61,998 bases of DNA from Muribaculaceae bacterium (GTDB lineage Bacteria > Bacteroidota > Bacteroidia > Bacteroidales > Muribaculaceae): positions 1 to 61,998 of the forward strand of contig JAFSCJ010000009.1 of assembly GCA_017436845.1 (NCBI GenBank), in the 5' to 3' direction. Positions 1 through 8,000 of this stretch are shown piece after piece; the first letter of the stretch is position 1; each line of letters starts with the position of its first letter. A program made the position numbers and the translations under genes. A model generated the notes under the pieces. That model was not told the origin of the DNA. It searched no databases and was given only the letters and a program-made list of their open reading frames with translations.

Positions 1-678
1 CTCGCGCACAACCTCTTTTTCGTGGAACTTAATGCCCGCAAAAGGATTTTTCTCTATCCACTCGTTGGCAAGTGCAAGGTTGATAATCTTCTTCAAGCAC
101 TTCATATAGCGGATAACGGTATTCTGCTGACAATTCTTCTCAGTCTTCAAATAGAACTCAAAGGCTCGCACAAGTTCGCCGTTTACCTCCGTAATAGGCA
201 AATCCTCTTTGTCGTATTTCAATTTGATAAGTTCGGCAAGATAACGGGTACAACTTTCGTAACGCCTTACGGTGATTAGGGCAAAATCTTTACCCACCAA
301 TGCTCGACATTGCTCGTTGTGTTCACGCATAGTTCCGATGATGGTGCGTACTTGTTCCACCTTTTTGTCCACTCCGAAGAACTTTTCTTGCAATATTCTG
401 GCAGTGATAAGTTCCCCATTCTCTTCGAGTTGCGTGTAAATTCGGTGGAGTTTGATTCGGCTCTCCTCGATGTAGTTATTTAGCTCGGTTGATTTACGGC
501 TTTTGCCCCTTGCACACTCCTTTGCCTGGTTCCACGATACAGGCTCAATACTTTTACGGATGTTTGTCTCAACTCTTGCGCCATTGACTGTGATGCGCAT
601 ACATACTGAAGCCTCACCGTTCTTCAGCAGTTTGGTTTTCTTGATAAAGAAAAGCACATTAAATGAATCTCGTCTCAT
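1..678 (-). CDS. Tyrosine recombinase (integrase), N-terminal part, cut by window edge
   Basis: The minus strand is open from an ATG at 676-678 to the window edge, giving 226 residues that begin MRRDSFNVLFFIKKTKLLKN. The first ~100 residues match the arm-type DNA-binding domain of Bacteroidales integrases (VCMRITVNGARVETNI, then the SWNQAKE region). A SAM-like core-binding domain follows, with the typical ENCQQNTVIRYMKCLKKIINLA pattern interrupted here only for length: key parts are the NTVIRYMK helix and the ANEWIEKNPF segment. The catalytic R-H-R-Y domain lies outside the window. Proteins of this family move conjugative or mobilisable elements. It is transcribed away from tRNA-Phe, the usual arrangement for an element inserted at a tRNA gene. 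No frameshift is visible. Family is secure; element type cannot be told. Confidence 0.9.
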   Translation of the reverse strand, partial: MRRDSFNVLFFIKKTKLLKNGEASVCMRITVNGARVETNIRKSIEPVSWNQAKECARGKSRKSTELNNYIEESRIKLHRIYTQLEENGELITARILQEKFFGVDKKVEQVRTIIGTMREHNEQCRALVGKDFALITVRRYESCTRYLAELIKLKYDKEDLPITEVNGELVRAFEFYLKTEKNCQQNTVIRYMKCLKKIINLALANEWIEKNPFAGIKFHEKEVVRE

Positions 679-711
679 TTTCTCCTACTTTTAAGTTAAA
701 CATTAGTTCGA

Positions 712-719
712 CAAATGTA
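712..719 (-). promoter_or_regulatory. Promoter -7 box for the integrase gene
   Basis: The minus strand reads TACATTTG, a full match to the Bacteroidota -7 consensus TAnnTTTG. It lies 33 bases before the integrase ATG. No clear -33 TTTG is seen. Confidence 0.5.
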
Positions 720-807
720 GGAATCCGAGCCCGTTTTGACGCTATGCAAAATGTTGTGAATCAGCGAAAAACGCTCTTTCAAGGTGGAGATGTTTGGAAC
801 ACCTGTT

Positions 808-828
808 TGCTCCACCTCTTGCTCCACC
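808..828. repeat. Short tandem repeat between integrase and tRNA-Phe
   Basis: TGCTCCACC occurs at 808-816 and again at 820-828, a 12-base period. A partial inverted copy (GGTGGAG) lies at 783-789, and a small hairpin (GCGGT/ACCGC) at 833-847. Placed between an integrase gene and its likely tRNA target, these could be recombinase or excisionase arm sites. That role is inference from position only. Confidence 0.4.
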
Positions 829-874
829 AAAGGCGGTCGTGAACCGCACTTTTTTGCGTTTTTCGGGAAAATAA

Positions 875-907
875 AAAATCCCGATTTTCGTTGAAAATCA
901 GGATTTT
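875..907 (-). terminator. Terminator of tRNA-Phe
   Basis: A 14-bp stem with one mismatch (875-889 with 893-907) and a 3-base loop is followed on the minus strand by a T-rich tail at 871-878. It lies 25 bases after the 3' end of tRNA-Phe. Confidence 0.75.
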
Positions 908-931
908 ACATTGTTTTGCTTTTCTTTGCTG

Positions 932-1004
932 TGGTGCCACCAGGAATCGAACCGGGGACACAAGGATTTTCAGTCCTTTGCTCTACCAACTGAGCTATGG
1001 CACC
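932..1004 (-). tRNA. tRNA-Phe (GAA)
   Basis: The minus strand folds into a complete cloverleaf of 73 bases. The acceptor stem is GGTGCCA/TGGCACC, the D-loop region reads AGCTCAGTTGGTAGAGC, the anticodon loop CTGAAAA carries GAA, and the T arm reads CCGGTTCGATTCC. The CCA end is not encoded. The 3' end faces the integrase gene, as expected if the element used this tRNA as its attachment site. Confidence 0.97.
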
Positions 1005-1021
1005 ATCGTTGTTTTGCGATG

Positions 1022-1029
1022 CAAAGGTA
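1022..1029 (-). promoter_or_regulatory. Promoter -7 box for tRNA-Phe
   Basis: The minus strand reads TACCTTTG (TAnnTTTG), 17 bases before the mature tRNA 5' end. The gldE gene ends only 43 bases upstream with no visible terminator, so some read-through into the tRNA is also possible. Confidence 0.5.
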
Positions 1030-1072
1030 GGCATTGTTTTTGATATATGCAAGCGTTTTGCAATAAATTTGC

Positions 1073-2377
1073 CTAATTTTGTTGTGCATCATCGTCTTGT
1101 GGCTTGGTAATGCGTATTATTTCAAGCCTTGTCGCTGATTTCTTCACAATTTCAAATATCAATCCGCCAAGTGTTATAGATGCGTCTTTGGCAGGTATTG
1201 TTCCTGTTTCGTATAGTATGTATCCTGCAAGTGTTTGATATTCATCTTCCTCGGGGATATTCAGATGATAAGTTTCATTTAGTTCGGCAATTTCAATGCG
1301 TCCTGAGAATTCATATACTCCGGGGGCTATTTCATTGGCAAGGATGCGTTTGTTGTCATGCTCGTCTTGAATATCACCAAAGATTTCTTCCACGAGGTCT
1401 TCAAGTGTAACTAATCCGGCTGTGCCTCCAAACTCATCTATAATGATTGCAACGGAACGTTTTTCGGCAAGCAAGCGTCGCATCATCTTGTTGGCAAGAA
1501 GTGTTTCAGGAGCGAATAAAACGGGCTTCAATTGTTCTTTCCAATCTTGATTAAGGTCAAATAACTCGCTAACGTGAATATATCCGAGAACGTTGTCGAT
1601 GTCTTCTTGATAAACAATTATTTTTGAACGACCTGTTGAGGTAAATAACGCGCTTAGCTCATCTCTTGTGGTAGTATCAACGTTGATAGCAACAATTTCG
1701 TTGCGTGGAATCATGCAGTCTCTCAAGTGTGTTGATGAGAAATCGAGTGCGTTATGAAATATTTTTACCTCATGTTCAACCTTAGCATTGGCTACAGTTG
1801 CGGTATCGTCTATTGTTTTTTCTATATATTGGTTTAAATCTCCTATAGATAGAACACCAAGTCGGGTATCTTCGCTATGTATTCCACATAGTCGCATGAG
1901 CACTTTAGAGAGCCATGATGTGAATTTGGATATAGGGAATAGGACAATGTAGAATATATAAATGGGGATTGAAAATATTTTTAGTGAACGGTTTGGGTTT
2001 ATGCGAAATATTGCCTTAGGGAAGAATTCCCCGGTAAGGAGGATAATTGCAGTGGATATGAGCGTTTGCATTCCAAGCACAAATGCTTCGTTATCCCACA
2101 TTGTGCTTGCAATCCAGGGTTCAAGGATTTTTGCTGCCCCCATACCATAAATTACGAGCATGATATTGTTTCCAACAAGTATTGTCGAAATAAACATGTC
2201 TTGTCGTGAGTAGTACAGGTTGATGATTTTATTGATTAATCCGCCTTTTTTTACATCAAGCTCCACTCTGACTCTATCGGATGATATGTAGGCTATTTCA
2301 GATCCTGAAAATAGGGCAGAGAAAACAAGAGATATGCCGATTATCGCCACCCATGTCCAAAGCGCATCAATTTCCAT
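1073..2377 (-). CDS. gldE: GldE-like CNNM/CBS/CorC membrane protein
   Basis: A 434-residue protein of the hemolysin/CorC family in its Bacteroidota form, GldE. Residues 1-~190 form the CNNM membrane domain with about four hydrophobic segments and the FSGSEIAY motif (24-31). Two CBS domains span about 210-330 (MIPRNEIVAI, then the region ending in AIIIDEFGGTAGLVTLEDLV), and a CorC_HlyC domain fills the C-terminus. GldE is tied genetically to gliding and T9SS assembly in gliding relatives, and CNNM proteins move Mg2+ or similar ions; neither role is shown here. The ATG overlaps the end of lptC by 11 bases, so it is the last gene of the dnaX-to-gldE set. Confidence 0.9.
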   Translation of the reverse strand: MEIDALWTWVAIIGISLVFSALFSGSEIAYISSDRVRVELDVKKGGLINKIINLYYSRQDMFISTILVGNNIMLVIYGMGAAKILEPWIASTMWDNEAFVLGMQTLISTAIILLTGEFFPKAIFRINPNRSLKIFSIPIYIFYIVLFPISKFTSWLSKVLMRLCGIHSEDTRLGVLSIGDLNQYIEKTIDDTATVANAKVEHEVKIFHNALDFSSTHLRDCMIPRNEIVAINVDTTTRDELSALFTSTGRSKIIVYQEDIDNVLGYIHVSELFDLNQDWKEQLKPVLFAPETLLANKMMRRLLAEKRSVAIIIDEFGGTAGLVTLEDLVEEIFGDIQDEHDNKRILANEIAPGVYEFSGRIEIAELNETYHLNIPEEDEYQTLAGYILYETGTIPAKDASITLGGLIFEIVKKSATRLEIIRITKPQDDDAQQN

Positions 2378-3164
2378 CTGTTGTTGATATTTGTTTTAGC
2401 TCAAGTCTTTCGGCTCGTTTTGACCTGTTGACCTGAATTGGTTGTATCGAGTTATTTATTGTTCGTGTTTTAGGGTTGTTTGGTTGTTGCAATGTTGTTT
2501 TCTGTGGGGTTGTTATATCAGTCTCAGGTGATTTGGCGATTGAATCAGTATTTGCAATAGTCGTACTATCGTTATTCTGCTTCCTCATCTCATTTATGGG
2601 AAAAATCCCCGACACACGATTGATATAATAATCTGTCATTGTTTCATTTGAAACAAAGCCATAACCTTCGATTATGCGGTCGCTCTTTTCGATGTGAATA
2701 AACGAGTCGGTGTAAACCTTTTTGTTTTGTTGATCCCAAAATAATAGTTCAGTATCAAAGCGATCTTTTGCAACATTGAGGGCGTGTACGCTACTTGAGA
2801 ATTTCCATAATTTGCGTTGACTTAGGTATTTTGCCGAGTCACAGTCAAATGTAGCATCAATATTTAAATCGTTGTCATATTTTTCAAGGTGCAAACCTTC
2901 AGAAAAATTCCATCGAGGTTCTACCGCTTCATCAAAAACAAGCCACAAAGGAGCTGTAATCTTATATCGAATTACCCCCGAGTCAGAAATCACTGTTTCT
3001 ACATCATGGGTTTCCATTGTGGGAGTTGTTTCGTGATCAATCGTGATATTGATAAACTCTTTTTTTGTGTCTCCGCATGATGAGCCGATCGCCATCCACA
3101 TTAAAAAGAGGACGGCTATTAATAGGGATTTCAGAGATTTATTATGTGTGATTGCTGATTTCAA
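2367..3164 (-). CDS. lptC: LptC, LPS export periplasmic protein
   Basis: A 265-residue lipoprotein-like form of LptC, the bitopic protein that hands lipopolysaccharide from the inner-membrane ABC complex LptBFG to LptA. A hydrophobic N-terminus ends in SSC (about residues 28-30), a possible lipobox. The domain at about 45-195 has the beta-jellyroll pattern of the family (SDSGVIRYKITAPLW, DCDSAKY, GYGFVSNE). The last ~70 residues are polar, rich in N, T, P and Q, and probably disordered; this tail is longer than in proteobacterial LptC (~190 residues). It sits 9 bases after the outer-membrane protein gene and overlaps gldE. lptE lies at 19.3 kb in a separate operon. Confidence 0.85.
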   Translation of the reverse strand: MKSAITHNKSLKSLLIAVLFLMWMAIGSSCGDTKKEFINITIDHETTPTMETHDVETVISDSGVIRYKITAPLWLVFDEAVEPRWNFSEGLHLEKYDNDLNIDATFDCDSAKYLSQRKLWKFSSSVHALNVAKDRFDTELLFWDQQNKKVYTDSFIHIEKSDRIIEGYGFVSNETMTDYYINRVSGIFPINEMRKQNNDSTTIANTDSIAKSPETDITTPQKTTLQQPNNPKTRTINNSIQPIQVNRSKRAERLELKQISTTDGN

Positions 3165-3173
3165 TTCTTGGGA

Positions 3174-4436
3174 TTAGCGTATCTTGTTCCTCCAGAACCA
3201 CATTTCGTTGAAATTGATTCCGAGTGAGATATTAAAATAATCTTCTTTTATTAATGTTGCAGGATGAGCTTCACGACGACGCCATTCAAATCCGATATTA
3301 ATCATAGTTTTTGATTTTGGAGCCGGTAGACCAAATCCGGCAGAGATACCATAATCGCGAAGGTTGTTGCCATTTACCAAAACATAATCGTGGTTATAGA
3401 AGCCACCGATGCGATAGGTAATGCGTTGTAAATAACTGCCACGCACTTTAGGTGTATATTGTAATCCGGCCGCTACTTTCCAACGATTGTCAAACTGCGC
3501 GTTTTCAAAAACTACATCTCCTGTATTCTCGTTGATGATTGGTGCTGATTTTGCATCTTTCCATGGCTCATAAGTAAAGTCAACTTCAGCCATTAATTTT
3601 TTGTTCCACTCCCAATTCAAGCCAACGCCCAAAGATGAAGCAAGAGAGTATTTATTTTTAAGTTTTGTTTCTCCAACGGTGTCGGGTTTAGCATTTTCAA
3701 CAGATATATCATAATAAGTACCCCATGTTTTACCTAATAATGCTTTTCCCGGAGAATATACAACTCCTATTGTCCCGCGATTTTTGCTCCCGAAATCAAT
3801 TGAGTATTGAGCGCCAAATTGCACTCTCCAGTCTCTGATTTGCATCACTCGTTCAAAAAGAGATGTTGAACCATGGTCAGTATAGGCATATGCATCATTG
3901 ATGATTGTGCCAAACAAGTATGAAACATTGGCTCCAAGATACAAGTTTTTATATAAATTAGCACCCACACCCACATATAATTGATTTATGCCACCGATCC
4001 CTTCGCGAGAGTTGGAGCCATGCACGATTTCATCACCAAATGAATAGCCCACTGATGAGAATGGAATCATACCTGCGCTTACTCCCATATATTTAGTAAC
4101 GGGGAATTGTAAAGTGATATAGTCAATGCCTCCGCTATAGTCTTTGGACTTTACTCCATTTTCGCTTGACCAAATGGTATTGTAGTTAAGTCCCATATCA
4201 AACAAGAATGTCAAACTATCAATAGCTGCATAGCTTGCTGGGTTCATCGCGTTGATTTGTCGACCGGAGTTCATGGCATATCCCACACCCCCCATTGCAC
4301 GTTGAGCCGACGATGCGTTGTCATTTAGGAAGCCATAACCAAATTTTGAATATGGACTTGTTGTTGATTGAGCCGATGCTCCAAATATTGAGCCAAATGC
4401 CAATATTGTAATGATAAGTAGTTTATTTATTTTCAT
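3174..4436 (-). CDS. Outer-membrane beta-barrel protein, unknown function
   Basis: A 420-residue protein with a signal peptide (MKINKLLIITILAFGSIFGA, cut near SAQ) and alternating beta strands to the end, finishing in an aromatic WFWRN. The N-terminus (SPYSKFGYGFLNDNASSAQRAMGG, NPASYAAIDSL) resembles Bacteroidota barrels related to the FadL/PorV group, in which a GGxG segment precedes NPAS. The substrate is unknown. It overlaps coaX by 14 bases upstream and is followed after 9 bases by lptC, so it may belong to the envelope-assembly set. The call as a barrel rests on pattern only. Confidence 0.75.
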   Translation of the reverse strand: MKINKLLIITILAFGSIFGASAQSTTSPYSKFGYGFLNDNASSAQRAMGGVGYAMNSGRQINAMNPASYAAIDSLTFLFDMGLNYNTIWSSENGVKSKDYSGGIDYITLQFPVTKYMGVSAGMIPFSSVGYSFGDEIVHGSNSREGIGGINQLYVGVGANLYKNLYLGANVSYLFGTIINDAYAYTDHGSTSLFERVMQIRDWRVQFGAQYSIDFGSKNRGTIGVVYSPGKALLGKTWGTYYDISVENAKPDTVGETKLKNKYSLASSLGVGLNWEWNKKLMAEVDFTYEPWKDAKSAPIINENTGDVVFENAQFDNRWKVAAGLQYTPKVRGSYLQRITYRIGGFYNHDYVLVNGNNLRDYGISAGFGLPAPKSKTMINIGFEWRRREAHPATLIKEDYFNISLGINFNEMWFWRNKIR

Positions 4437-5148
4437 TATATCTTAATATACAATTTAAACCTCTATTTACTAAATGCTCATCTATTTCAGTTGGGAAAGA
4501 GAGCAATCCCTGTATTTTATTTACCCATCCGCCTGTCAATAATACGATAGTGTTATCGGGCAGAATGGATTTATAGTGAGAAATCTCGCCGACAATGCCA
4601 TATATTGCTCCGGCACGTATGGCGGTTTCAGTATCTTTTCCCCATGTGGGGCTGTTCCCCTCATGGCTCACTTGCGGGAGTCTTGCCGTTAGCTGATGCA
4701 ATGCGTCAAGTCGCATTTTCAGTCCCGGAGCAATGTTCCCTCCGTTAAAATGGGCGTTATCTGACAATATGTCGTAGGTAACCGCTGTTCCCATGTCTAC
4801 AATCAGTACATTTTGGCCGGGAAACAAGTCGTAGGCTCCTACTGCAGCAGCAATGCGATCTCGCCCTAATGTTTCGGGAGTGTCATAGTTAAGAACTATG
4901 GGCATTGGGGTCTCATGAGTGAGCTCAATTACATTATCACATGCTTGTCGCAAAGCAGTTGTGATCTCTTTTCCTGCGACACCTACCGAACTATATATCG
5001 CTGATGATACATTATATTGTGTAATAATATCCTTTACATCTTGAACAGAGAGTTCCTGATGAAAGCTATCGGCAACATATGCATCATTGTGCCATATAAC
5101 AATCTTTGCGGCGCTATTGCCTTGGTCTATTGTGAGATTATATCCCAT
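4423..5148 (-). CDS. coaX: Type III pantothenate kinase
   Basis: A 241-residue CoaX enzyme, which phosphorylates pantothenate in the first step of coenzyme A synthesis; the type III form is not inhibited by CoA. The ASKHA fold motifs are present: phosphate-1 loop DQGNSAAKI (8-16; DxGNT in most relatives, here DQGNS), LGRDRIAAAVGA, the IVDMGTAVTYDIL stretch, and GGNIAPGL. Length is normal for the family. The start codon is only 8 bases after a strong -7 promoter box (5157-5164), so the mRNA may have almost no leader. The gene overlaps the following barrel gene by 14 bases. Confidence 0.95.
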   Translation of the reverse strand: MGYNLTIDQGNSAAKIVIWHNDAYVADSFHQELSVQDVKDIITQYNVSSAIYSSVGVAGKEITTALRQACDNVIELTHETPMPIVLNYDTPETLGRDRIAAAVGAYDLFPGQNVLIVDMGTAVTYDILSDNAHFNGGNIAPGLKMRLDALHQLTARLPQVSHEGNSPTWGKDTETAIRAGAIYGIVGEISHYKSILPDNTIVLLTGGWVNKIQGLLSFPTEIDEHLVNRGLNCILRYNENK

Positions 5149-5156
5149 TTCGGGAG

Positions 5157-5164
5157 CAAAATTA
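5157..5164 (-). promoter_or_regulatory. Promoter -7 box for coaX
   Basis: The minus strand reads TAATTTTG, a full TAnnTTTG match, with only 8 bases before the coaX ATG. Transcripts should start within a few bases of the start codon. Confidence 0.55.
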
Positions 5165-5233
5165 CGAAATCCTATTAAATAAACTCGTTAAATGATGATG
5201 TATTTTACTTTTGACAACTATAAATGCCAATAA

Positions 5234-5656
5234 TTAGCGTTTATTTAACTCATTTTCACCTTTTTGCTTTTTTGCTGCTTTGGCGATGGCCCGGGGAATC
5301 ATGATTGAAGTGTATATCTGTATGATGCCTCCTGCGAGAGTGAATGCGAGCCAATCAGTGCGTCCGGCGCCTTCATAGAACATGAAAAATACTGCAACAC
5401 AGAAAAATATTGCACTCCATGTTTCTATGCGATAAAGACGTTTGATTCTAAATTCATTACCTTTATATGGGGTTAATAAACGACCAATTAATAGGAGTAT
5501 TGCTCCTGTGGCATAGATGTATTTGAACAAGATGCCACCGGTGTTGAATAGAGGAAGAACTGTACCGGCAACAATTAATAACATTGATATTGTAATCATC
5601 CACAATATAAATGCCGATGGTTGCTTTGTCGTATTATTTGTAGCTTTACTTTTCAT
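5234..5656 (-). CDS. Small four-helix membrane protein, unknown function
   Basis: A 140-residue protein with four hydrophobic segments (about 16-38, 44-60, 80-98 and 103-125), basic ends and no signal peptide. The pattern ILLLIGRLLTPYKGNEFRIKRLYRIE between helices 2 and 3 (key residues GRLL, RIKRLYR) is seen in uncharacterised Bacteroidota proteins. It starts 11 bases after the divIC-like gene and so is probably co-transcribed with dnaX. No function can be given. Confidence 0.75.
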   Translation of the reverse strand: MKSKATNNTTKQPSAFILWMITISMLLIVAGTVLPLFNTGGILFKYIYATGAILLLIGRLLTPYKGNEFRIKRLYRIETWSAIFFCVAVFFMFYEGAGRTDWLAFTLAGGIIQIYTSIMIPRAIAKAAKKQKGENELNKR

Positions 5657-5667
5657 TATAGATAGTA

Positions 5668-5982
5668 TTATTCAAAAACATATACATCTTCGTTGGCGTG
5701 TTGCATGTGGTAATGTTCACGCACAACTTTTTCCATTGCTTCAGGGTTGTGGTTGAGTTGTTGAAGCATGTTGTTGTAATAGTTGAGAGTATCGGTGTTC
5801 TCTTGGATTTTTGCTTTCAATTCGTCTATTTTGTCATTGTATTCAAATCCTTGCATAATGGAATTTTCGTTAAAGAACAGAATAAATATGACAAATGCTA
5901 CGATGGTGATCAACGTTAACGAAATGTAGCGTCGACACCATTTAATACTTCTTTTTAGGAATTTATTAAAAGAGGGATTCAT
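5668..5982 (-). CDS. FtsB/DivIC-family septum protein
   Basis: A 104-residue bitopic protein: a short basic cytoplasmic N-terminus, one membrane helix (about 20-38, ISLTLITIVAFVIFILFF) and a coiled coil (about 50-80) ending in the family pattern MEKVVREHYHMQ. FtsB/DivIC proteins pair with FtsL and FtsQ/DivIB to license septal cell-wall synthesis in the divisome. It lies 4 bases after dnaX and 11 before the small membrane protein. FtsB and DivIC cannot be told apart at this length. Confidence 0.85.
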   Translation of the reverse strand: MNPSFNKFLKRSIKWCRRYISLTLITIVAFVIFILFFNENSIMQGFEYNDKIDELKAKIQENTDTLNYYNNMLQQLNHNPEAMEKVVREHYHMQHANEDVYVFE

Positions 5983-5986
5983 TCAA

Positions 5987-7750
5987 TTATGATAACGTTA
6001 GTTTTAAATCATCGATTACGGTTTTGAGATATGGCGTTGTCTCAACAATGTGAGAATACACTTCTCTTTCGTTCCATGTGTGCGGCGCAGCCTCCCCTTC
6101 ATTTATGCGAATGGAGATAGTGATATAATCGTTTGAAAGAGAGTTGTGTAGATAGTTTAAGATGTCAGGCATTGCATGTGCCATGATATCTTGTTGATTG
6201 GGATTTTCTACCGCAATGACATAATTATCCCCTTCGACTTTTTGTGGTCGTGATGCACGCATCGTGTTTATAAGCACATGCGCTGTGGGGTGAGCATGGA
6301 TATATGTTTCCCACGCGCTATCAAGAGCATCAAGGCTATAATTAGAATTCCGCTTAGGCGCGTTAAATGGATTATGTGCAATCTCTTCTTCTGTAGTTTT
6401 GGTGACACCTGTTTTAATCGAAATCATAGGAGCCTTAATTCCTGTGTGCTTGATTGTTGGCGCTGGCACCGGGCTTGGAGTTACCCTTGGCGATGCCACA
6501 TGTTGTGGTGTCGGTGGTTGCGCTTTGGGGTGAGGCATTACCGGAGTTGTAGCCGAAGCCGGAGTCACAGGTTTAGGCATGGTGGCGGTAGAAGATGGAG
6601 CTACAGGCTCTATCTTCTTCAACTGCCCCTCTCCGTCGCCACCATTAGTGGGGGAGGGGCTGAGCTGTTGGCATAACTTAATGAGTGTGAGCTCAATGAG
6701 AAATTGCTTGTTGGACGCTGTACGATAATTCAAATCGGCATTGTTGCATAAATCCATTGCCGAATATATAAATTGTGGAGTGCATTTTTGTGCTTGTTCA
6801 GCCATCATCTTGCGAGTGTCGTCGCTCGCTTCGAGAAGGCACAAGGTAGATGGCTCGCGTGCCACCATCAAGTCGCGGAAATGAGAAGCAAGACCGGTGA
6901 TGAAGAAATGTGAGTCAAAACCTCGTTCGCGTATCTCTTTATAGATGAGCAATGCGTCGGGGACATTTTGAGACAAGAATGCGTTAACCAGACGTCCATA
7001 ATATTCATAGTCAAGAACATTCAAGTTTTCAATGGTAGAGTGGTAGGTGATATTCCCCATTGATGATGCTGCGACTTGGTCAAATATAGAAAGAGCGTCG
7101 CGCATGGCGCCGTCGGCTTTGCGAGCGATAACGTTTAACGCTGCCGGATCGGCAGTAATCCCCTCTTGCGATGCAACATAGCTGAGATGATCAACCATAT
7201 CTTGGATTGTGATGCGGTTGAAATCATAGATCTGGCATCGGGAAAGAATAGTTGGGATGATTTTGTGCTTCTCGGTTGTGGCCAGGATGAACACGACATA
7301 AGCTGGTGGCTCTTCAAGCGTCTTGAGAAACGCGTTAAATGCTTGAGTTGAAAGCATGTGGACCTCGTCGACGATAAATACTCTGAAACGACCTGTTGTG
7401 GGTGGAACGAGTACTTGATCTACAAGTTGGCGAATATCATCGACGCTGTTGTTAGAAGCAGCGTCAAGCTCTACTATGTTTAGCGAACGTCCTTCGTTAA
7501 ATGCACGACAAGATTCACACTCGTTACAAGCATCTCCGTCGGCAGTGCGATGTTCGCAGTTGATTGTTTTAGCAAAAATACGTGCGCAAGAGGTTTTACC
7601 CACACCGCGAGAGCCACAAAACAGGTAGGCATGAGCAAGTCTGTCGGTGGCAATTGAATTTTTCAGTGTGGCAGTCAACGCTTTTTGCCCAACTACCGAT
7701 TTAAAAGTTGATGGGCGGTATTTTCGCGCAGATACTAAATAATTGTCCAT
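5987..7750 (-). CDS. dnaX: DNA polymerase III subunits gamma/tau
   Basis: A 587-residue clamp-loader ATPase. Walker A is GSRGVGKT (about 47-54), a zinc module CEHRTADGDACNECESC sits near 65-81, Walker B reads VFIVDEVHML, and sensor 1 is LATTEKHKI. The collar domain ends near 360, then a proline-rich linker (~380-460) leads to a tau-type C-terminal domain, so the gene could make full tau. I see no convincing slippery site for a gamma form. The linker holds a GC-rich 36-base palindrome at 6625-6660. It is the first gene of a run of seven minus-strand genes, with a promoter box at 7769-7776. Confidence 0.97.
   Translation of the reverse strand: MDNYLVSARKYRPSTFKSVVGQKALTATLKNSIATDRLAHAYLFCGSRGVGKTSCARIFAKTINCEHRTADGDACNECESCRAFNEGRSLNIVELDAASNNSVDDIRQLVDQVLVPPTTGRFRVFIVDEVHMLSTQAFNAFLKTLEEPPAYVVFILATTEKHKIIPTILSRCQIYDFNRITIQDMVDHLSYVASQEGITADPAALNVIARKADGAMRDALSIFDQVAASSMGNITYHSTIENLNVLDYEYYGRLVNAFLSQNVPDALLIYKEIRERGFDSHFFITGLASHFRDLMVAREPSTLCLLEASDDTRKMMAEQAQKCTPQFIYSAMDLCNNADLNYRTASNKQFLIELTLIKLCQQLSPSPTNGGDGEGQLKKIEPVAPSSTATMPKPVTPASATTPVMPHPKAQPPTPQHVASPRVTPSPVPAPTIKHTGIKAPMISIKTGVTKTTEEEIAHNPFNAPKRNSNYSLDALDSAWETYIHAHPTAHVLINTMRASRPQKVEGDNYVIAVENPNQQDIMAHAMPDILNYLHNSLSNDYITISIRINEGEAAPHTWNEREVYSHIVETTPYLKTVIDDLKLTLS
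6625..6660. repeat. REP-like palindrome inside the dnaX linker
   Basis: A 10-bp stem with one wobble (GCCCCTCTCC at 6625-6634, GGGGAGGGGC at 6651-6660) encloses a 16-base loop. It is much richer in GC than its surroundings and is read in frame as SPSPTNGGDGEG at about residues 364-376. It resembles the palindromes at 56.6 kb in base make-up (CCCCT/AGGGG arms). Confidence 0.55.
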
Positions 7751-7768
7751 TGGGTAAATGTTTGTTCA

Positions 7769-7776
7769 CAAAGTTA
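7769..7776 (-). promoter_or_regulatory. Promoter -7 box for the dnaX operon
   Basis: The minus strand reads TAACTTTG, 18 bases before the dnaX ATG at 7750. It divides the 250-base gap with secDF, which is read the other way. Confidence 0.55.
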
Positions 7777-7910
7777 ATGATTTGCACCCTTTCGCACAAA
7801 TTTTTTGGGGTATTGCGGGAGGCAATGCGGTAAAAATCACAAAATATAACATTCTAAACGATGTGTAAACGGCAAAAAATGAGGGAAAACGGGAAAAACG
7901 CGCCTGTCGA

Positions 7911-7942
7911 TTAGCTTAATTAAAAGAAAAATAGTATATTTG
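7911..7942 (+). promoter_or_regulatory. Promoter of secDF
   Basis: The -7 box TATATTTG is at 7935-7942. A weak -33 element (TTAG, 7911-7914) lies 20 bases upstream. The leader to the secDF ATG is about 50 bases, A/T-rich and without an SD sequence. Confidence 0.6.
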
Positions 7943-8000
7943 CAGGCTGAAAAAAAGACAAAAATTTAATTTATAAACATTTAATATATTTATCTAACAC

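Noticed and set aside
779..961. 60-codon minus-strand frame overlapping tRNA-Phe
   Set aside because: It runs through the tRNA gene and its terminator; the translation has no family features.
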